Origin: Streptomyces atratus | GTDB taxonomy: Bacteria; Actinomycetota; Actinomycetes; Streptomycetales; Streptomycetaceae | Assembly: GCF_014648655.1 (NCBI RefSeq) | Contig: NZ_BMRN01000013.1 | Location: 62,001 to 126,000 of the forward strand | DNA length: 64,000 nt | Reading direction: 5' to 3' | Part shown: piece after piece, positions 25,966 to 35,105 of the stretch | Position numbering within the stretch: the first letter of the stretch is position 1 | Layout of the letters: each line of letters opens with the position of its first letter | The notes under the pieces: model-generated | Told to the model about the DNA's origin: nothing | The model's input: the letters and a program-made list of their open reading frames with translations, nothing else | Databases searched by the model: none | Translations under genes and position numbers: made by a program

Positions 25966-27363
25966 GTGGAGACCCGTGGCCTGGAGCCCGTCCCCGACAG
26001 CGAGCGCACCGGCCGGGTCCGGACCCTCTTCCCCACCTGGGTCGGCGCGAACCTGACCGTGCTGCTGCTCACCATGGGTGCGGGGCTCGTCGTCTTCAAC
26101 GGGCTGAACTTCTGGCAGGTGCTGGCCGTCGCGATCGCGGCGCCGGTCGTCAGTTTCGGACTGGTCGGCCTGGTCTCGATCGCGGGCAAGCAGGGCGGGG
26201 CTCCAGGCATGGCACTCTCCCGGGCCGTCTTCGGCCAGCGCGGCAATCTGCTGCCCGGTGCGCTGATCTGGATCGCCCGCTGGGGCTGGGAGACGGTGAA
26301 CGCGGTAACCGGCGGCTACGCCCTGCTCGCCGTACTGGATCTGCTCTTCTCCATCGAGAGCGACAACACCCTGATCATGGCGACGCTGCTCGTCTTCGTA
26401 GGGAGCAGTTTCCTGGTGTCGGGGCTGGGCGTGCGCGCCCTGCGGGTGTGCTGCACCTGGTCGGCGTATCTCTTCGGAGGCTTCAGCCTCCTCGTACTGA
26501 TCGACCTCATCGGCCGGACCGAATGGCGGGACGTCCTGGACAGGCCCGCCGGGCCCACGGCAATGATGATCGCCGGAGTCGGCACACTCGCGGCCGGCGG
26601 GATCAGCTGGGTTCCGACCGGCCCCGACTTCGCCCGCTATCTGCCGCGGACCGCGTCCGGCCGGGCGATGATCGTGGCGACCGTGGGCGGCGCCGGGATC
26701 GTGTTTCTGCCGATGGTGCTGATGGGCTCCGTGATGGCGGTCGCCACGCCGGGCCTGGCAGTCACCCAGGATCCGGTCTCGTTCATCGGCCCCCTGCTGC
26801 CGGGCTGGCTCTCGGTGCCGTATCTGCTGATCGCCGTGGTCGGCATGGTGCTGATCAATGCGATGTCGATGTATTCGGCCGGATTCACCGCACAGACACT
26901 GGGATTCATGATCCCCCGCGCCTGGGCGGTCGGGGTGAATGCCGCCATCAGTCTGTTTCTGGGCTCATTGCTGATGATGACGGCGGGTTTCCTGGATTCC
27001 TTCGTATCTTTTCTGACACTGCTCGCGGTGACATTCTCGGCATGGATCGGCGTCTTCGGTGTGGATCAGCTGCGCGGGCGTACGTACGACCCCGCGGCAC
27101 TCCTGGACACCACACCGGCCAGCGCCTACTGGTACACGGGAGGTTTCGCCGTGACCGCCGTGACCGCGTGGACCGTGGGCCTGGTGGTGGGCCTGCTCTT
27201 CACCGGCGTGGAGTGGTTCTCCGGCCCTCTCGCCGCCACCTGGATCGGGCGCCACGGACTGGGCTGGGCGGCCACGATCGCCGTGTCCGCCGCGCTGTAC
27301 GCGATCCTGCCGCGTCCCGCAGGCCGGGAACGGCCCGAAGGCGTCGCACCTCTACACTTCTGA
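25966..27363 (+). CDS. NCS1-family purine/cytosine permease
   Basis: A 465-residue carrier with about twelve membrane segments. NCS1 signatures include WVGANLTVLLLTMGAGLVVF near the start, ALIWIARWGWETVNAVTGGY, and SWVPTGPDFARYLPR. Relatives bring in cytosine, purines, allantoin or related bases by cation symport; the substrate here is not set by the sequence. The start is GTG at 25966. A -10-like TACGAT ends about 8 bases before it, so the message may be leaderless. Confidence 0.88.
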   Translation: METRGLEPVPDSERTGRVRTLFPTWVGANLTVLLLTMGAGLVVFNGLNFWQVLAVAIAAPVVSFGLVGLVSIAGKQGGAPGMALSRAVFGQRGNLLPGALIWIARWGWETVNAVTGGYALLAVLDLLFSIESDNTLIMATLLVFVGSSFLVSGLGVRALRVCCTWSAYLFGGFSLLVLIDLIGRTEWRDVLDRPAGPTAMMIAGVGTLAAGGISWVPTGPDFARYLPRTASGRAMIVATVGGAGIVFLPMVLMGSVMAVATPGLAVTQDPVSFIGPLLPGWLSVPYLLIAVVGMVLINAMSMYSAGFTAQTLGFMIPRAWAVGVNAAISLFLGSLLMMTAGFLDSFVSFLTLLAVTFSAWIGVFGVDQLRGRTYDPAALLDTTPASAYWYTGGFAVTAVTAWTVGLVVGLLFTGVEWFSGPLAATWIGRHGLGWAATIAVSAALYAILPRPAGRERPEGVAPLHF

Positions 27364-27373
27364 CGCTACGTCA
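27361..27373. promoter_or_regulatory. Short palindrome upstream of LLM gene
   Basis: TGACG-CTA-CGTCA, a perfect 5-bp inverted repeat, overlaps the stop of the NCS1 permease and sits about 50 bases before the LLM gene. It could be an operator for that gene. The short length makes chance occurrence quite possible. Confidence 0.35.
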
Positions 27374-27421
27374 GCTACTGTCCCGCCTCGCCGAGTCCGC
27401 CCGACGCAGGGGACAAGTGTC

Positions 27422-28387
27422 ATGGCCTTCACAGTGGTCCGGTTCAATCTCGTCGATCCCGATGCCACCCCCGAGTCGCTCTCGGCCCGGTACCGCGCCG
27501 CGCTGGAGATGGCCGCGTACGCCGACGAGCACGGCATCGACACCGTACAGACCGAGGAGCATCACGGCGCCGCCAACTCCTGGCTGCCCTCCCCCTTCGT
27601 CTTCGCGGGTTCGGTCTTCGGCGCCACCCACCGGATCGCGGTCACCGTCTCGGCGATCATCGGCCCCCTGCACGACCCGCTGCGGCTGGCCGAGGACATC
27701 GCGGTCCTGGACCTGCTGAGCGCGGGCAGACTGGTCACGGTGGCGGGGATCGGCTACCGGCCCGAGGAGTACGAACAGGCGGGTGTCGAATGGGGCAGGC
27801 GCGGCCGTCTCCAGGACGAGCTCCTGGAGACATTGTTGCAGGCGTGGACCGGGGAACCGTTCACGTACCGGGGCCGTACGGTCCGGATCACGCCACGCCC
27901 GTACACCCAGCCGCACCCGCTGCTGCTGGTGGGCGGCAGCTCGCGAGCGGCGGCGCGGCGGGCGGCCCGGTTCGGGCTGCCGTTCTTCCCGAGCGCGCAT
28001 CTGCCGGAACTGGAGGCGTACTACCACGAGCAGCGTGCGGAATTCGGGGCGGACGGCTTCTGCATGATGCCGTCCGCCGAGACGCCGTTGCTGCATGTGT
28101 CCGAGGACCCGGACCGGACCTGGGCGGAGTACGGCGAGCGCTTCCTGCACGAGGCTCGCACGTACACCTCCTGGCAGTCCAAGGACATCCGCTCGGCCGT
28201 GCGCTCGGCGGCGACGACGGTGGCGGAGCTGCGGGACGAGGGGGTCTACCGGGTCATCACGCCGGACGAGTGCGCCGGGGCGGCCGGGGAACTGGACAGC
28301 CTGGTGCTGCATCCGCTGTGCGGCGGGATGCCCGTCGAGGAGGGGTGGCGCAGCCTGCGGCTGTTCTGCGAGGCGGTCACGCGTTGA
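27422..28387 (+). CDS. LLM-class flavin-dependent oxidoreductase
   Basis: A 321-residue luciferase-like monooxygenase or F420/FMN-dependent dehydrogenase. Family landmarks are VQTEEHHGAANSW near the start, LLSAGRLVTVAGIGYRP in the middle, and HPLLLVGGSSRAAARRAARF for the cofactor phosphate region. The sequence does not show whether FMN or F420 is used; a cofC gene lies about 25 kb away, so F420 is made in this organism. Substrate unknown. Confidence 0.87.
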   Translation: MAFTVVRFNLVDPDATPESLSARYRAALEMAAYADEHGIDTVQTEEHHGAANSWLPSPFVFAGSVFGATHRIAVTVSAIIGPLHDPLRLAEDIAVLDLLSAGRLVTVAGIGYRPEEYEQAGVEWGRRGRLQDELLETLLQAWTGEPFTYRGRTVRITPRPYTQPHPLLLVGGSSRAAARRAARFGLPFFPSAHLPELEAYYHEQRAEFGADGFCMMPSAETPLLHVSEDPDRTWAEYGERFLHEARTYTSWQSKDIRSAVRSAATTVAELRDEGVYRVITPDECAGAAGELDSLVLHPLCGGMPVEEGWRSLRLFCEAVTR

Positions 28388-28390
28388 CCG

Positions 28391-28442
28391 GACCACCGGA
28401 ACTGCCCCGGCGCGCAGGTGCGGGCCGGGGCATTCCGTGGTC
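28391..28442. terminator. Terminator hairpin between LLM gene and glcP
   Basis: TGCCCCGGC pairs with GCCGGGGCA, and outer arms GACCAC-CGGAA and TTCCG-TGGTC extend the stem with two bulges. It lies between convergent genes, starting 3 bases after the LLM stop. Confidence 0.65.
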
Positions 28443-28462
28443 GAGGAGAGGGGCAGCGGGGA

Positions 28463-29881
28463 TTAGCCCATCTCCTCCAACGCCTTGCCCTTGGTCTCCT
28501 TCACGAACTTGAGCACGAAGGGGATCGAGAGCGTGGCGAAGCATGCGTAGATGATGTACGTGCCCGACAGGTTCCAGTCGGACAGGCTCGGGAAGCTCGC
28601 CGTGATTGCCCAGTTGGCGATCCACTGCGCGGACGCGGCGACGCCGAGCGCGGCGGCGCGGATCTTGTTCGGGAACATCTCGCCGAGGAAGACCCAGACC
28701 ACGACACCCCACGACAGGGCGAAGAAGAGCACGAACACATGGGCCGCGACGAGCGCCACGATGCCCTGGGTGTGCGGCAGTTTGCCGTCGACCAGGTGGG
28801 CGGAGAAGGCCCAGGCCTCGAAGGCGAGGGCGATGGCCATACCGGTGGAGCCGACCAGCGCGAGCGGCTTGCGGCCCACCCGGTCCACCAGCACCATCGC
28901 GATCACGGTACCGACGATGTTGATGATCGACGTGGTGAACGAGTAGAGGAACGAGTCCGAGGGGTCGATGCCGACGGACTGCCACAGCGTCGCCGAGTAG
29001 TAGAACGCCACGTTGATGCCGACGAGTTGCTGGAAGACCGACAGGCCGATACCGACCCAGACGATCGGCAGGAATCCGAAGCGGCCGCCGAGCAGGTCCT
29101 TGAACCTGGACTTGTGCTCGCGGTGCATGGCGATCTCGATCTCGGCCACCCGGGCGTCGAGGTCGACGTTCTTGCCCTCGACCTCCTCGAGGATCTGCCG
29201 GGCCCGGTCCTTCTTGCCGGCCGAGATCAGGAACCGCGGCGACTCGGGGATCGCGAACGACAGGAGCCCGTACAGGACGGCGGGGACGACCATCACGCCG
29301 AGCATCCACTGCCAGGCCTCGATGCCGCCGATCTTGCCGCGCTGATCTCCGTCGGCGAGCTGCAGAATGCCGTAGTTGACCAGCTGGGAGATGGCGATGC
29401 CGATGACGATCGCCGCCTGCTGGAAGGAGCCGAGCCGGCCGCGGTAGGCGGGCGGCGAGACCTCGGCGATGTACGCCGGGCCGATCACCGAGGCCATACC
29501 GATGGCGAAGCCGCCGATGATGCGCCACATCGCCAGGTCCCAGAGCGCGAACGGAAGGGCGGAGCCGACGGCGCTGATGGTGAAGAGCACGGAGGCGATC
29601 TGCATGCAGCGGATTCGGCCGATGCGGTCGGCGATGCGCCCCGCCGTGGCCGCGCCGATCGCACAGCCGATCAGGGCGATGGCGATGACCTGGGCGAGCG
29701 TTCCCGAACCGATGTCGTACCGGCTGCGGATCGCCTCGACGGCGCCATTGATGACGGAGCTGTCGTAGCCGAACAGGAAGCCACCCATCGCAGCGGCTGC
29801 CGTGATGAAGATGACATGGCCGAGGTGGTCCGGATGGGCCTCTCGGGCTCCGGACGCCGGTCCCTGCGATGTGCTGGTCAC
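28463..29881 (-). CDS. glcP: Major facilitator sugar:H+ symporter, glucose permease GlcP type
   Basis: A 472-residue sugar porter with twelve membrane segments. Landmarks: GGFLFGYDSSVINGAVEAI, the RIADRIGRIR loop between segments 2 and 3, PESPRFLISAG after segment 6, QQLVGINVAFYYSA in segment 7, and DRVGRKPL. Position next to ftsY and smc matches glcP1 (SCO5578), the main glucose permease of S. coelicolor. GTG start at 29881 behind AGGAG. Upstream there is an AACGT-n7-ACGTT repeat. Confidence 0.9.
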   Translation of the reverse strand: MTSTSQGPASGAREAHPDHLGHVIFITAAAAMGGFLFGYDSSVINGAVEAIRSRYDIGSGTLAQVIAIALIGCAIGAATAGRIADRIGRIRCMQIASVLFTISAVGSALPFALWDLAMWRIIGGFAIGMASVIGPAYIAEVSPPAYRGRLGSFQQAAIVIGIAISQLVNYGILQLADGDQRGKIGGIEAWQWMLGVMVVPAVLYGLLSFAIPESPRFLISAGKKDRARQILEEVEGKNVDLDARVAEIEIAMHREHKSRFKDLLGGRFGFLPIVWVGIGLSVFQQLVGINVAFYYSATLWQSVGIDPSDSFLYSFTTSIINIVGTVIAMVLVDRVGRKPLALVGSTGMAIALAFEAWAFSAHLVDGKLPHTQGIVALVAAHVFVLFFALSWGVVVWVFLGEMFPNKIRAAALGVAASAQWIANWAITASFPSLSDWNLSGTYIIYACFATLSIPFVLKFVKETKGKALEEMG

Positions 29882-29985
29882 ATGTACTCCTGATGCCTGG
29901 CAGCGTCGTCAGGTGTGGGGGGCGAGCTCTTGTGGGGGAGCGAGCTCTTCCAAGTGGCGCATAACTTCATTACCGCCACCACTTG

Positions 29986-30002
29986 AACGTAAAGACGACG
30001 TT
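29986..30002 (-). promoter_or_regulatory. Small inverted repeat upstream of glcP
   Basis: AACGT at 29986-29990 and ACGTT at 29998-30002 with a 7-nt spacer, about 105-120 bases before the glcP start. It could be an operator or part of the promoter region for a glucose-induced gene. The support is only its symmetry and location. Confidence 0.35.
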
Positions 30003-30107
30003 TCAGAGAGTATGCCTTCAAGCTTCGAAGTCAATATTTGCTATTGGCACACACCCGCACAGGAACGCTCAAAACGCACGTTGAAGTATTGAAGATTGGG
30101 TAAAGGC

Positions 30108-33100
30108 TCAGCGCAGCCGCTGACTGATGACCTTGGAGACGCCGTCGCCCTGCATCGAGACGCCGTACAGCGCATCGGCGACCTCCATCGTCCGCTTCTG
30201 GTGCGTGATCACGATCAGCTGAGAACTCTCCTGGAGCTCCTCCATGATCCGGATCAGCCGCTGCAGATTGGTGTCGTCGAGCGCCGCCTCGACCTCGTCC
30301 ATCACATAGAACGGACTCGGCCTGGCCTTGAAGATCGAGACCAGCAACGCCACCGCCGTGAGCGAGCGTTCCCCGCCGGACAGCAGGGAGAGCCGCTTGA
30401 CCTTCTTGCCGGGCGGCCGGGCCTCGACGTCCACACCGGTCGCGAGCATGTTGTCCGGGTCGGTCAGGATGAGCCGCCCCTCGCCTCCCGGGAAGAGCCG
30501 CGAGAAGACGCCTTCGAACTCACGGGCCGTGTCCCGGTACGCCTCGGTGAACACCTGCTCGACCCGCTCGTCGACCTCCCTGATGACCTGTATCAGATCG
30601 GCCCGGGTCTTCTTCAGGTCTTCGAGTTGCTCGGAGAGGAACTTGTGCCGCTCCTCCAGCGCCGAGAACTCCTCAAGTGCGAGCGGATTCACCTTCCCGA
30701 GTTGCTGATACGCCCGTTCGGCCGACTTCAGCCGCTTCTCCTGCTCGGCCCTGACGAACGGCTTCGGCTGATTGCGCGGGTGCTCCGGGTCCTCCGGCAA
30801 CTCCTCGCCCTCGGCGGCCGGTGACGGCGGTACGAGCTGGTCGGGGCCGTACTCGGCGGCCAGCCCGGCCGGCTCGACACCCAGCTCCTCCAGCGCCTTC
30901 GCCTCCAGCTGCTCTATCCGCAACCGCTTCTCGGCACCGAGCACCTCGCCGCGGTGGACGGAGTCGGTGAGCTTGTCCAGCTCGCTCTTGAGCTCGCGGC
31001 CCTGATTACGCTCGGCCGCCAGTTCCCGCTCCCGCTCCGCCTTCGCCGCCTCGGCCGCGTCCCGCTCCCGCTCGGCCCGTACGACGGACACCTCGACATG
31101 GGCCAGCAGCTGACGGGCGCCGGACGCGACGGCGGAGGCCACCGCCGCCTCGTGCCGCAGTCGGGCGCGGCGCTGCTCGGCGCGGGCACGGGCCTCGCGT
31201 TCGGCGCGGGCGCCCCGGTCGAGGGAGTCCGCGCGGCCCGCGAGTGCCTTGACCCTCTCCTCATGGGTACGCACCTGGAGGCGGGCCTCCATCTCGGTCT
31301 GGCGGGCGTTGGCACCGTCAGCGGCGAGCCGGTCGCGTACGGAGGTGTCCGGCTCCTCCTCGACCGGCATCTCCTCGGCGACGAGCAGCCGCTCGGCCAG
31401 CTCCTCGGCCTCCTCCGTCGCCCGCTCCAGTGCCTCCTGGGCACGGGCGGCTGACGCGGTCATCCGCTCGGCCTCGCCGGCGGCGCCACGGGCCTGCCCG
31501 GCGAGCCGCCCGAGCTGCTGGGCCACCCCGGACTTCTCCCGCTCGGCGGCCCGACGCCGCTCCCCCAACTCCTCGACCAGCCCGGCGCTCGCGCTGCGCC
31601 GCTCCCCCGCGCGCCGCTGGCCCTCGGTCAACTCCGCGCACCGCAAGGCCAGTTCCTCCAACTGGGTGGCGGCCTCGTCGACCGATGCCTGCACTTCGAG
31701 GAGGCTCGGCACCCCGGCGGAACCGCCGTGCGCGAAGTGGGCCGAGAGGATGTCCCCCTCGGCGGTCACGGCTGTCAGTTCCGGGTGTACGGCAACGAGA
31801 TCCTCGGCATCCTCCAGGGTGCCGACGACCACCATGTTGTGCACCAGCCGCCGTACGGCGCCCACCAGTTCGACGGGCCCGCGGACGAGGTCGCCCACTG
31901 CGGGCGGACCTCCGGCGGGCGCTCCGGCCACATCGACCCCATAGGCACCAGAGGCACCACCCTGATCAGGCACCCCATCCCGCGCCCCGCCCAACAGCAG
32001 CGCCGCCCGCCCCGCGTCCTGCTTGCGAAGCAGCCGGATCGCGTCCGCTGCCGTGGCCGGATCCGTCACCGCGACCGCGTCCGCCGCCGCGCCCAGCGCC
32101 GCCGCCACCGCCACCTCGTGCCCCGGCGCCACCGTCAGGAGTTCCGCGGCCGGACCGAGCAGGCCCGACAGGCGGTCCCGCGCGCCGAGCAACACACCGG
32201 TGCCATCCTTTCGGCGCAGACCGAGGGCAAGTGCCTCATGGCGGGCCGCGACCGCCGCCCGCTTCCGTTCGGCGGCGGTGGCGGCCTCCCGGGCCGCGGA
32301 GAGCGCCGCCTCCGCCTCCGCGAGTTCCCGCTTGGCGGCCTCGTGCCGCTCACCCAGCTCCGCGTCGCCCGCGTCCAGGCCCTCGACCTCGGCCTTGAGC
32401 TGTTCGTACTCCTCCTGCGCGGCAACCGCCCGCTCCTGCGCCTCGTCGCGCGAGGCGGCAAGCCGGTCGATCTCCGCCTTCGCCGAACCGGCCCGGCTAC
32501 GGGCGGCGTTGACCTGTCCGTTCAGCCGGGCGAGCCCCTCTCGGCGGTCCGCGATGGCGCGGGCGGCATCCTTGAGGCTGCGCTCCTCGGCAGCCAACTC
32601 CCTTTCCAGTTCGGCCCGGTGGGCGGCGGTGTCCTCCAGTGCGTGTTCCGCCGCCTCCAGCGCGGCCTCCAGCTCCGCCTCCTGTTCACGGATCCGGGCA
32701 GCCTCGCGCTCCATGCTTTCGGGGTCCCTGAATCCCGTGCCGCGCCGCTCCTCCTCAGGGGCGGCGCCGGCGCTCTTCACCCGGGCATCGGCCAGCGAGA
32801 TCGTGCCGCGCACCCGCTCGGCCAGCTGCGACAGCTCGTACCAGGTCTGCTGGGCCCGCTGGAGCCGCGGCCCCAGCCGCCGCACTTCGTCCTCCAGCTC
32901 CGCCTCGCGCGCCAGGGCGGACTTGAGCTCCGCCTCGGCGGCCTCCCTGCGCTGCTTGAGCGCCGCTTCGTCGGCGATCTCGCTGCGCAGCGCGGTGTGC
33001 AGCCGCACCAGGTCGTCGGCGAGCAGCCGCAGCCTGGCGTCGCGCAGGTCCGCCTGGATGACGGCGGCCCGGCGCGCCACGGCCGCCTGCCGGCCCAGAG

Positions 33101-33710
33101 GTTTCAGCTGCCGTCGCAGCTCGTCGGTCAGGTCCTGGACGCGGGCCAGATTGGCCCCCATCGCGTCCAGTTTCCGCAGCGCCTTCTCTTTCCGCTTGCG
33201 GTGCTTGAGGACACCCGCGGCTTCCTCGATGAATGCGCGCCGCCCCATCGGATCGGCATGGAGTACGGAGTCCAGCCGGCCCTGTCCGACGATGACATGC
33301 ATCTCGCGGCCGATACCGGAGTCCGAGAGAAGTTCCTGGATGTCCAGGAGCCGGCAGGTGTCGCCATTGATCTGGTATTCGCTGCCGCCGTTGCGGAACA
33401 TGATCCGAGTGATCGTCACTTCGGCGTACTCGATGGGCAGTGCGCCATCGGAATTGTCGATGGTCAGCGATACTTCCGCCCGCCCGAGCGGCGGCCTCCC
33501 GGTGGTGCCGGCGAAGATCACGTCTTCCATCTTGCCGCCGCGCAGGGATTTGGCACCCTGCTCCCCCATGACCCAGGAGAGCGCATCCACCACATTGGAC
33601 TTGCCCGACCCATTGGGACCGACGACGCACGTGATACCGGGTTCGAACCGCAGCGTCGTCGCGGAGGCGAATGATTTGAAACCACGCAGGGTCAGGGCCT
33701 TGAGGTGCAC
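30108..33710 (-). CDS. smc: Chromosome segregation protein SMC
   Basis: Condensin ATPase of 1,200 residues. Layout: N-terminal ATPase half with Walker A GPNGSGKSNVVDALSWVMG, long coiled coil, a hinge at about residues 500-650 (GLLGPAAELLTVAPGHEVAV), second coiled coil, and C-terminal half with the signature LSGGERSLTAVAL and Walker B FYVMDEVEAALDDTN. Together with ScpAB it compacts and separates chromosomes, which matters in sporulating hyphae. The start is GTG at 33710, the first residue of the conserved VHLKALTLRGFKSFA. Stop is 226 bases beyond the glcP start, and both are on the minus strand. Confidence 0.97.
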   Translation of the reverse strand: MHLKALTLRGFKSFASATTLRFEPGITCVVGPNGSGKSNVVDALSWVMGEQGAKSLRGGKMEDVIFAGTTGRPPLGRAEVSLTIDNSDGALPIEYAEVTITRIMFRNGGSEYQINGDTCRLLDIQELLSDSGIGREMHVIVGQGRLDSVLHADPMGRRAFIEEAAGVLKHRKRKEKALRKLDAMGANLARVQDLTDELRRQLKPLGRQAAVARRAAVIQADLRDARLRLLADDLVRLHTALRSEIADEAALKQRREAAEAELKSALAREAELEDEVRRLGPRLQRAQQTWYELSQLAERVRGTISLADARVKSAGAAPEEERRGTGFRDPESMEREAARIREQEAELEAALEAAEHALEDTAAHRAELERELAAEERSLKDAARAIADRREGLARLNGQVNAARSRAGSAKAEIDRLAASRDEAQERAVAAQEEYEQLKAEVEGLDAGDAELGERHEAAKRELAEAEAALSAAREAATAAERKRAAVAARHEALALGLRRKDGTGVLLGARDRLSGLLGPAAELLTVAPGHEVAVAAALGAAADAVAVTDPATAADAIRLLRKQDAGRAALLLGGARDGVPDQGGASGAYGVDVAGAPAGGPPAVGDLVRGPVELVGAVRRLVHNMVVVGTLEDAEDLVAVHPELTAVTAEGDILSAHFAHGGSAGVPSLLEVQASVDEAATQLEELALRCAELTEGQRRAGERRSASAGLVEELGERRRAAEREKSGVAQQLGRLAGQARGAAGEAERMTASAARAQEALERATEEAEELAERLLVAEEMPVEEEPDTSVRDRLAADGANARQTEMEARLQVRTHEERVKALAGRADSLDRGARAEREARARAEQRRARLRHEAAVASAVASGARQLLAHVEVSVVRAERERDAAEAAKAERERELAAERNQGRELKSELDKLTDSVHRGEVLGAEKRLRIEQLEAKALEELGVEPAGLAAEYGPDQLVPPSPAAEGEELPEDPEHPRNQPKPFVRAEQEKRLKSAERAYQQLGKVNPLALEEFSALEERHKFLSEQLEDLKKTRADLIQVIREVDERVEQVFTEAYRDTAREFEGVFSRLFPGGEGRLILTDPDNMLATGVDVEARPPGKKVKRLSLLSGGERSLTAVALLVSIFKARPSPFYVMDEVEAALDDTNLQRLIRIMEELQESSQLIVITHQKRTMEVADALYGVSMQGDGVSKVISQRLR

Positions 33711-34027
33711 GCCGCCGGACTCTACCTTTCGCTCTCGGTTTCGCTGATGAAGGTGCAGGGCACATCAGACGGTAAGGGAAGGGGTGTACGTCCGGGGCGG
33801 GTCCCGCACAGGTCCGAGCGGAAAAGAAAGAAGGGACGCCGAAGCGCCCCTTGTAAATCTTGTGCGGTGTTGCGTGTGCGGTGTTGCTGGTGCAGCGCAT
33901 GACGGATCAAGGACATGTCACGGTGGTGACAGATCAAGAGCAGTGATCTTCAATGATCCGGCGACGATCCGGGGGATGGTCTCGGACGGCTGACGCGGGC
34001 AGCCCGACCGGCCCTGGGGGCCATCGG
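33711..34027. other. Intergenic gap upstream of smc with hairpin and small repeat
   Basis: A gap of 317 bases. It contains a stem of AAGGGACGC (33831-33839) with GCGCCCCTT (33844-33852), loop CGAA, which probably ends the small gene to the right. A tandem TGTGCGGTGTTGC repeat lies at about 33862-33888. The smc promoter should be in the left part, but I cannot pick it. No gene seen. Confidence 0.5.
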
Positions 34028-34240
34028 TCAGGTCAGCGCCGGCTCCGCCTGAGGTACGTCGATGTCGATGCTGTCGAGCAGCGACTCTTGGTGCTGGGCG
34101 GCGGCATTGAGTGCGTCGTTCTCGTCCTGAATCCGTACGAGCTCGGATTCGAGGTCCTGGACGCGCTGCTGGAGCCGTCGCATCTCGGCGAGGAGTCGCG
34201 GGTCGGAACCGCCGACGTAACCGAGAAGCGCCTTTGCCAT
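34028..34240 (-). CDS. Small coiled-coil protein, function unknown
   Basis: A 70-residue protein with a central heptad pattern (LLAEMRRLQQRVQDLESELV) and an acidic C-terminal end. The hydrophobic spacing suggests a coiled coil of about 35 residues. No catalytic motif or membrane segment. A GGAGGACC site lies about 8 bases before the ATG. I do not recognise a named family. It lies alone between two gaps of over 300 bases, with a hairpin after it, so it probably has its own promoter. Confidence 0.7.
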   Translation of the reverse strand: MAKALLGYVGGSDPRLLAEMRRLQQRVQDLESELVRIQDENDALNAAAQHQESLLDSIDIDVPQAEPALT

Positions 34241-34678
34241 GATGGATGGTCCTCCACACTGAGTGACCGACCGATGCGGTGTGGGTCGTGAGGGAATCGC
34301 ACCCGCGGTGCTCGGCAGTGCTCCGTATTCACTGCTGTTCTGCTGCCAAACAGCTCTGCCAAACAGCTAAGGTGCGCGGGGATTTCAGCGTCTCACCAAA
34401 AAGTTTGACGGTCAACACGATCACGCCCTGTAGAGACGGGCGGCCCGGGGCGCGCGGCTTGACGATCATGCGGCGCGACTCTCCTGCGGGACCCTCGGGG
34501 GCGTGGAGATCATCCTTACTGCCGCAGCCTGGCATGCCGACCGAATCTTGGCAACCACCCGGTCATTCCGCAGGTCATTTCATGTGTACGCAGATGAGCG
34601 CCCACTCCGTCACCCCGCGCCGCCCGTCGAACACGGTCCGAACACAGCCTCCCGGTACGACCCCGGATCGAGCCCGGA
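34241..34678. other. Long gap with tandem repeat and palindrome
   Basis: 438 bases between two minus-strand genes with no supported ORF. It contains a perfect 13-bp tandem duplication, CTGCCAAACAGCT, at 34343-34355 and 34356-34368, and a TTGAC-G-GTCAA palindrome at 34405-34415. G+C is lower than in the flanks. It may hold the promoter of the small coiled-coil gene and possibly a small RNA; nothing proves that. Confidence 0.45.
34343..34368. repeat. Perfect 13-bp tandem duplication
   Basis: CTGCCAAACAGCT occurs twice with no gap, 103 to 128 bases upstream of the small coiled-coil gene. It contains an AGCTG/CAGCT-like symmetry when read across the junction. Paired sites of this sort often bind a regulator, but replication slippage would also explain it. 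Confidence 0.6.
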
Positions 34679-34960
34679 TCAGCGGATCGCGAAACCCTCG
34701 TATCCGCCGCGCGGGGTGTCCCAGATCTCAGTGACTCCGTCAACGCGCCCGGGTGTGTCGTCCGAGCGCAGCCATTCCAGCAGACGGTGGCAATTCTCAC
34801 GTTGACCCTCGGCAACGACCTGCACCCTGCCGTCGTCGAGATTCAGGGCGAATCCGGTGAGGCCACCGATCTCCAGAGCGTTTGCCCTGGTGAACCAGCG
34901 GAACCCAACTTGTTGTACTCGGCCGCGTACCCAGGCGGTGAGTCGTACATCTTCGTTCAT
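34679..34960 (-). CDS. acyP: Acylphosphatase
   Basis: A 93-residue enzyme that splits acyl-phosphates. The active-site Arg and loop are seen in AWVRGRVQQVGFRWFTRA, and the catalytic Asn in GFALNLDDGRVQVVAEG. Length fits the family. Its location near smc and mutM is shared with other Streptomyces. Confidence 0.95.
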   Translation of the reverse strand: MNEDVRLTAWVRGRVQQVGFRWFTRANALEIGGLTGFALNLDDGRVQVVAEGQRENCHRLLEWLRSDDTPGRVDGVTEIWDTPRGGYEGFAIR

Positions 34961-35105
34961 GCCCGAACGCTAACCGGCCAATTGCTCTTGGAACACTTCC
35001 TGCCGATAGGGCATGGGCTACAGTCCCGTCGCAATAACTTCACCCCATCGGGTGAATCATGTTGACGCCGAGAGCGGCGTCCAGACCCCCAGAAGGGCTC
35101 AGCAG

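Noticed and set aside
31728..33674. 648-codon plus-strand frame opposite smc
   Set aside because: Arises from the coiled-coil codon pattern of smc; no protein-like motif.
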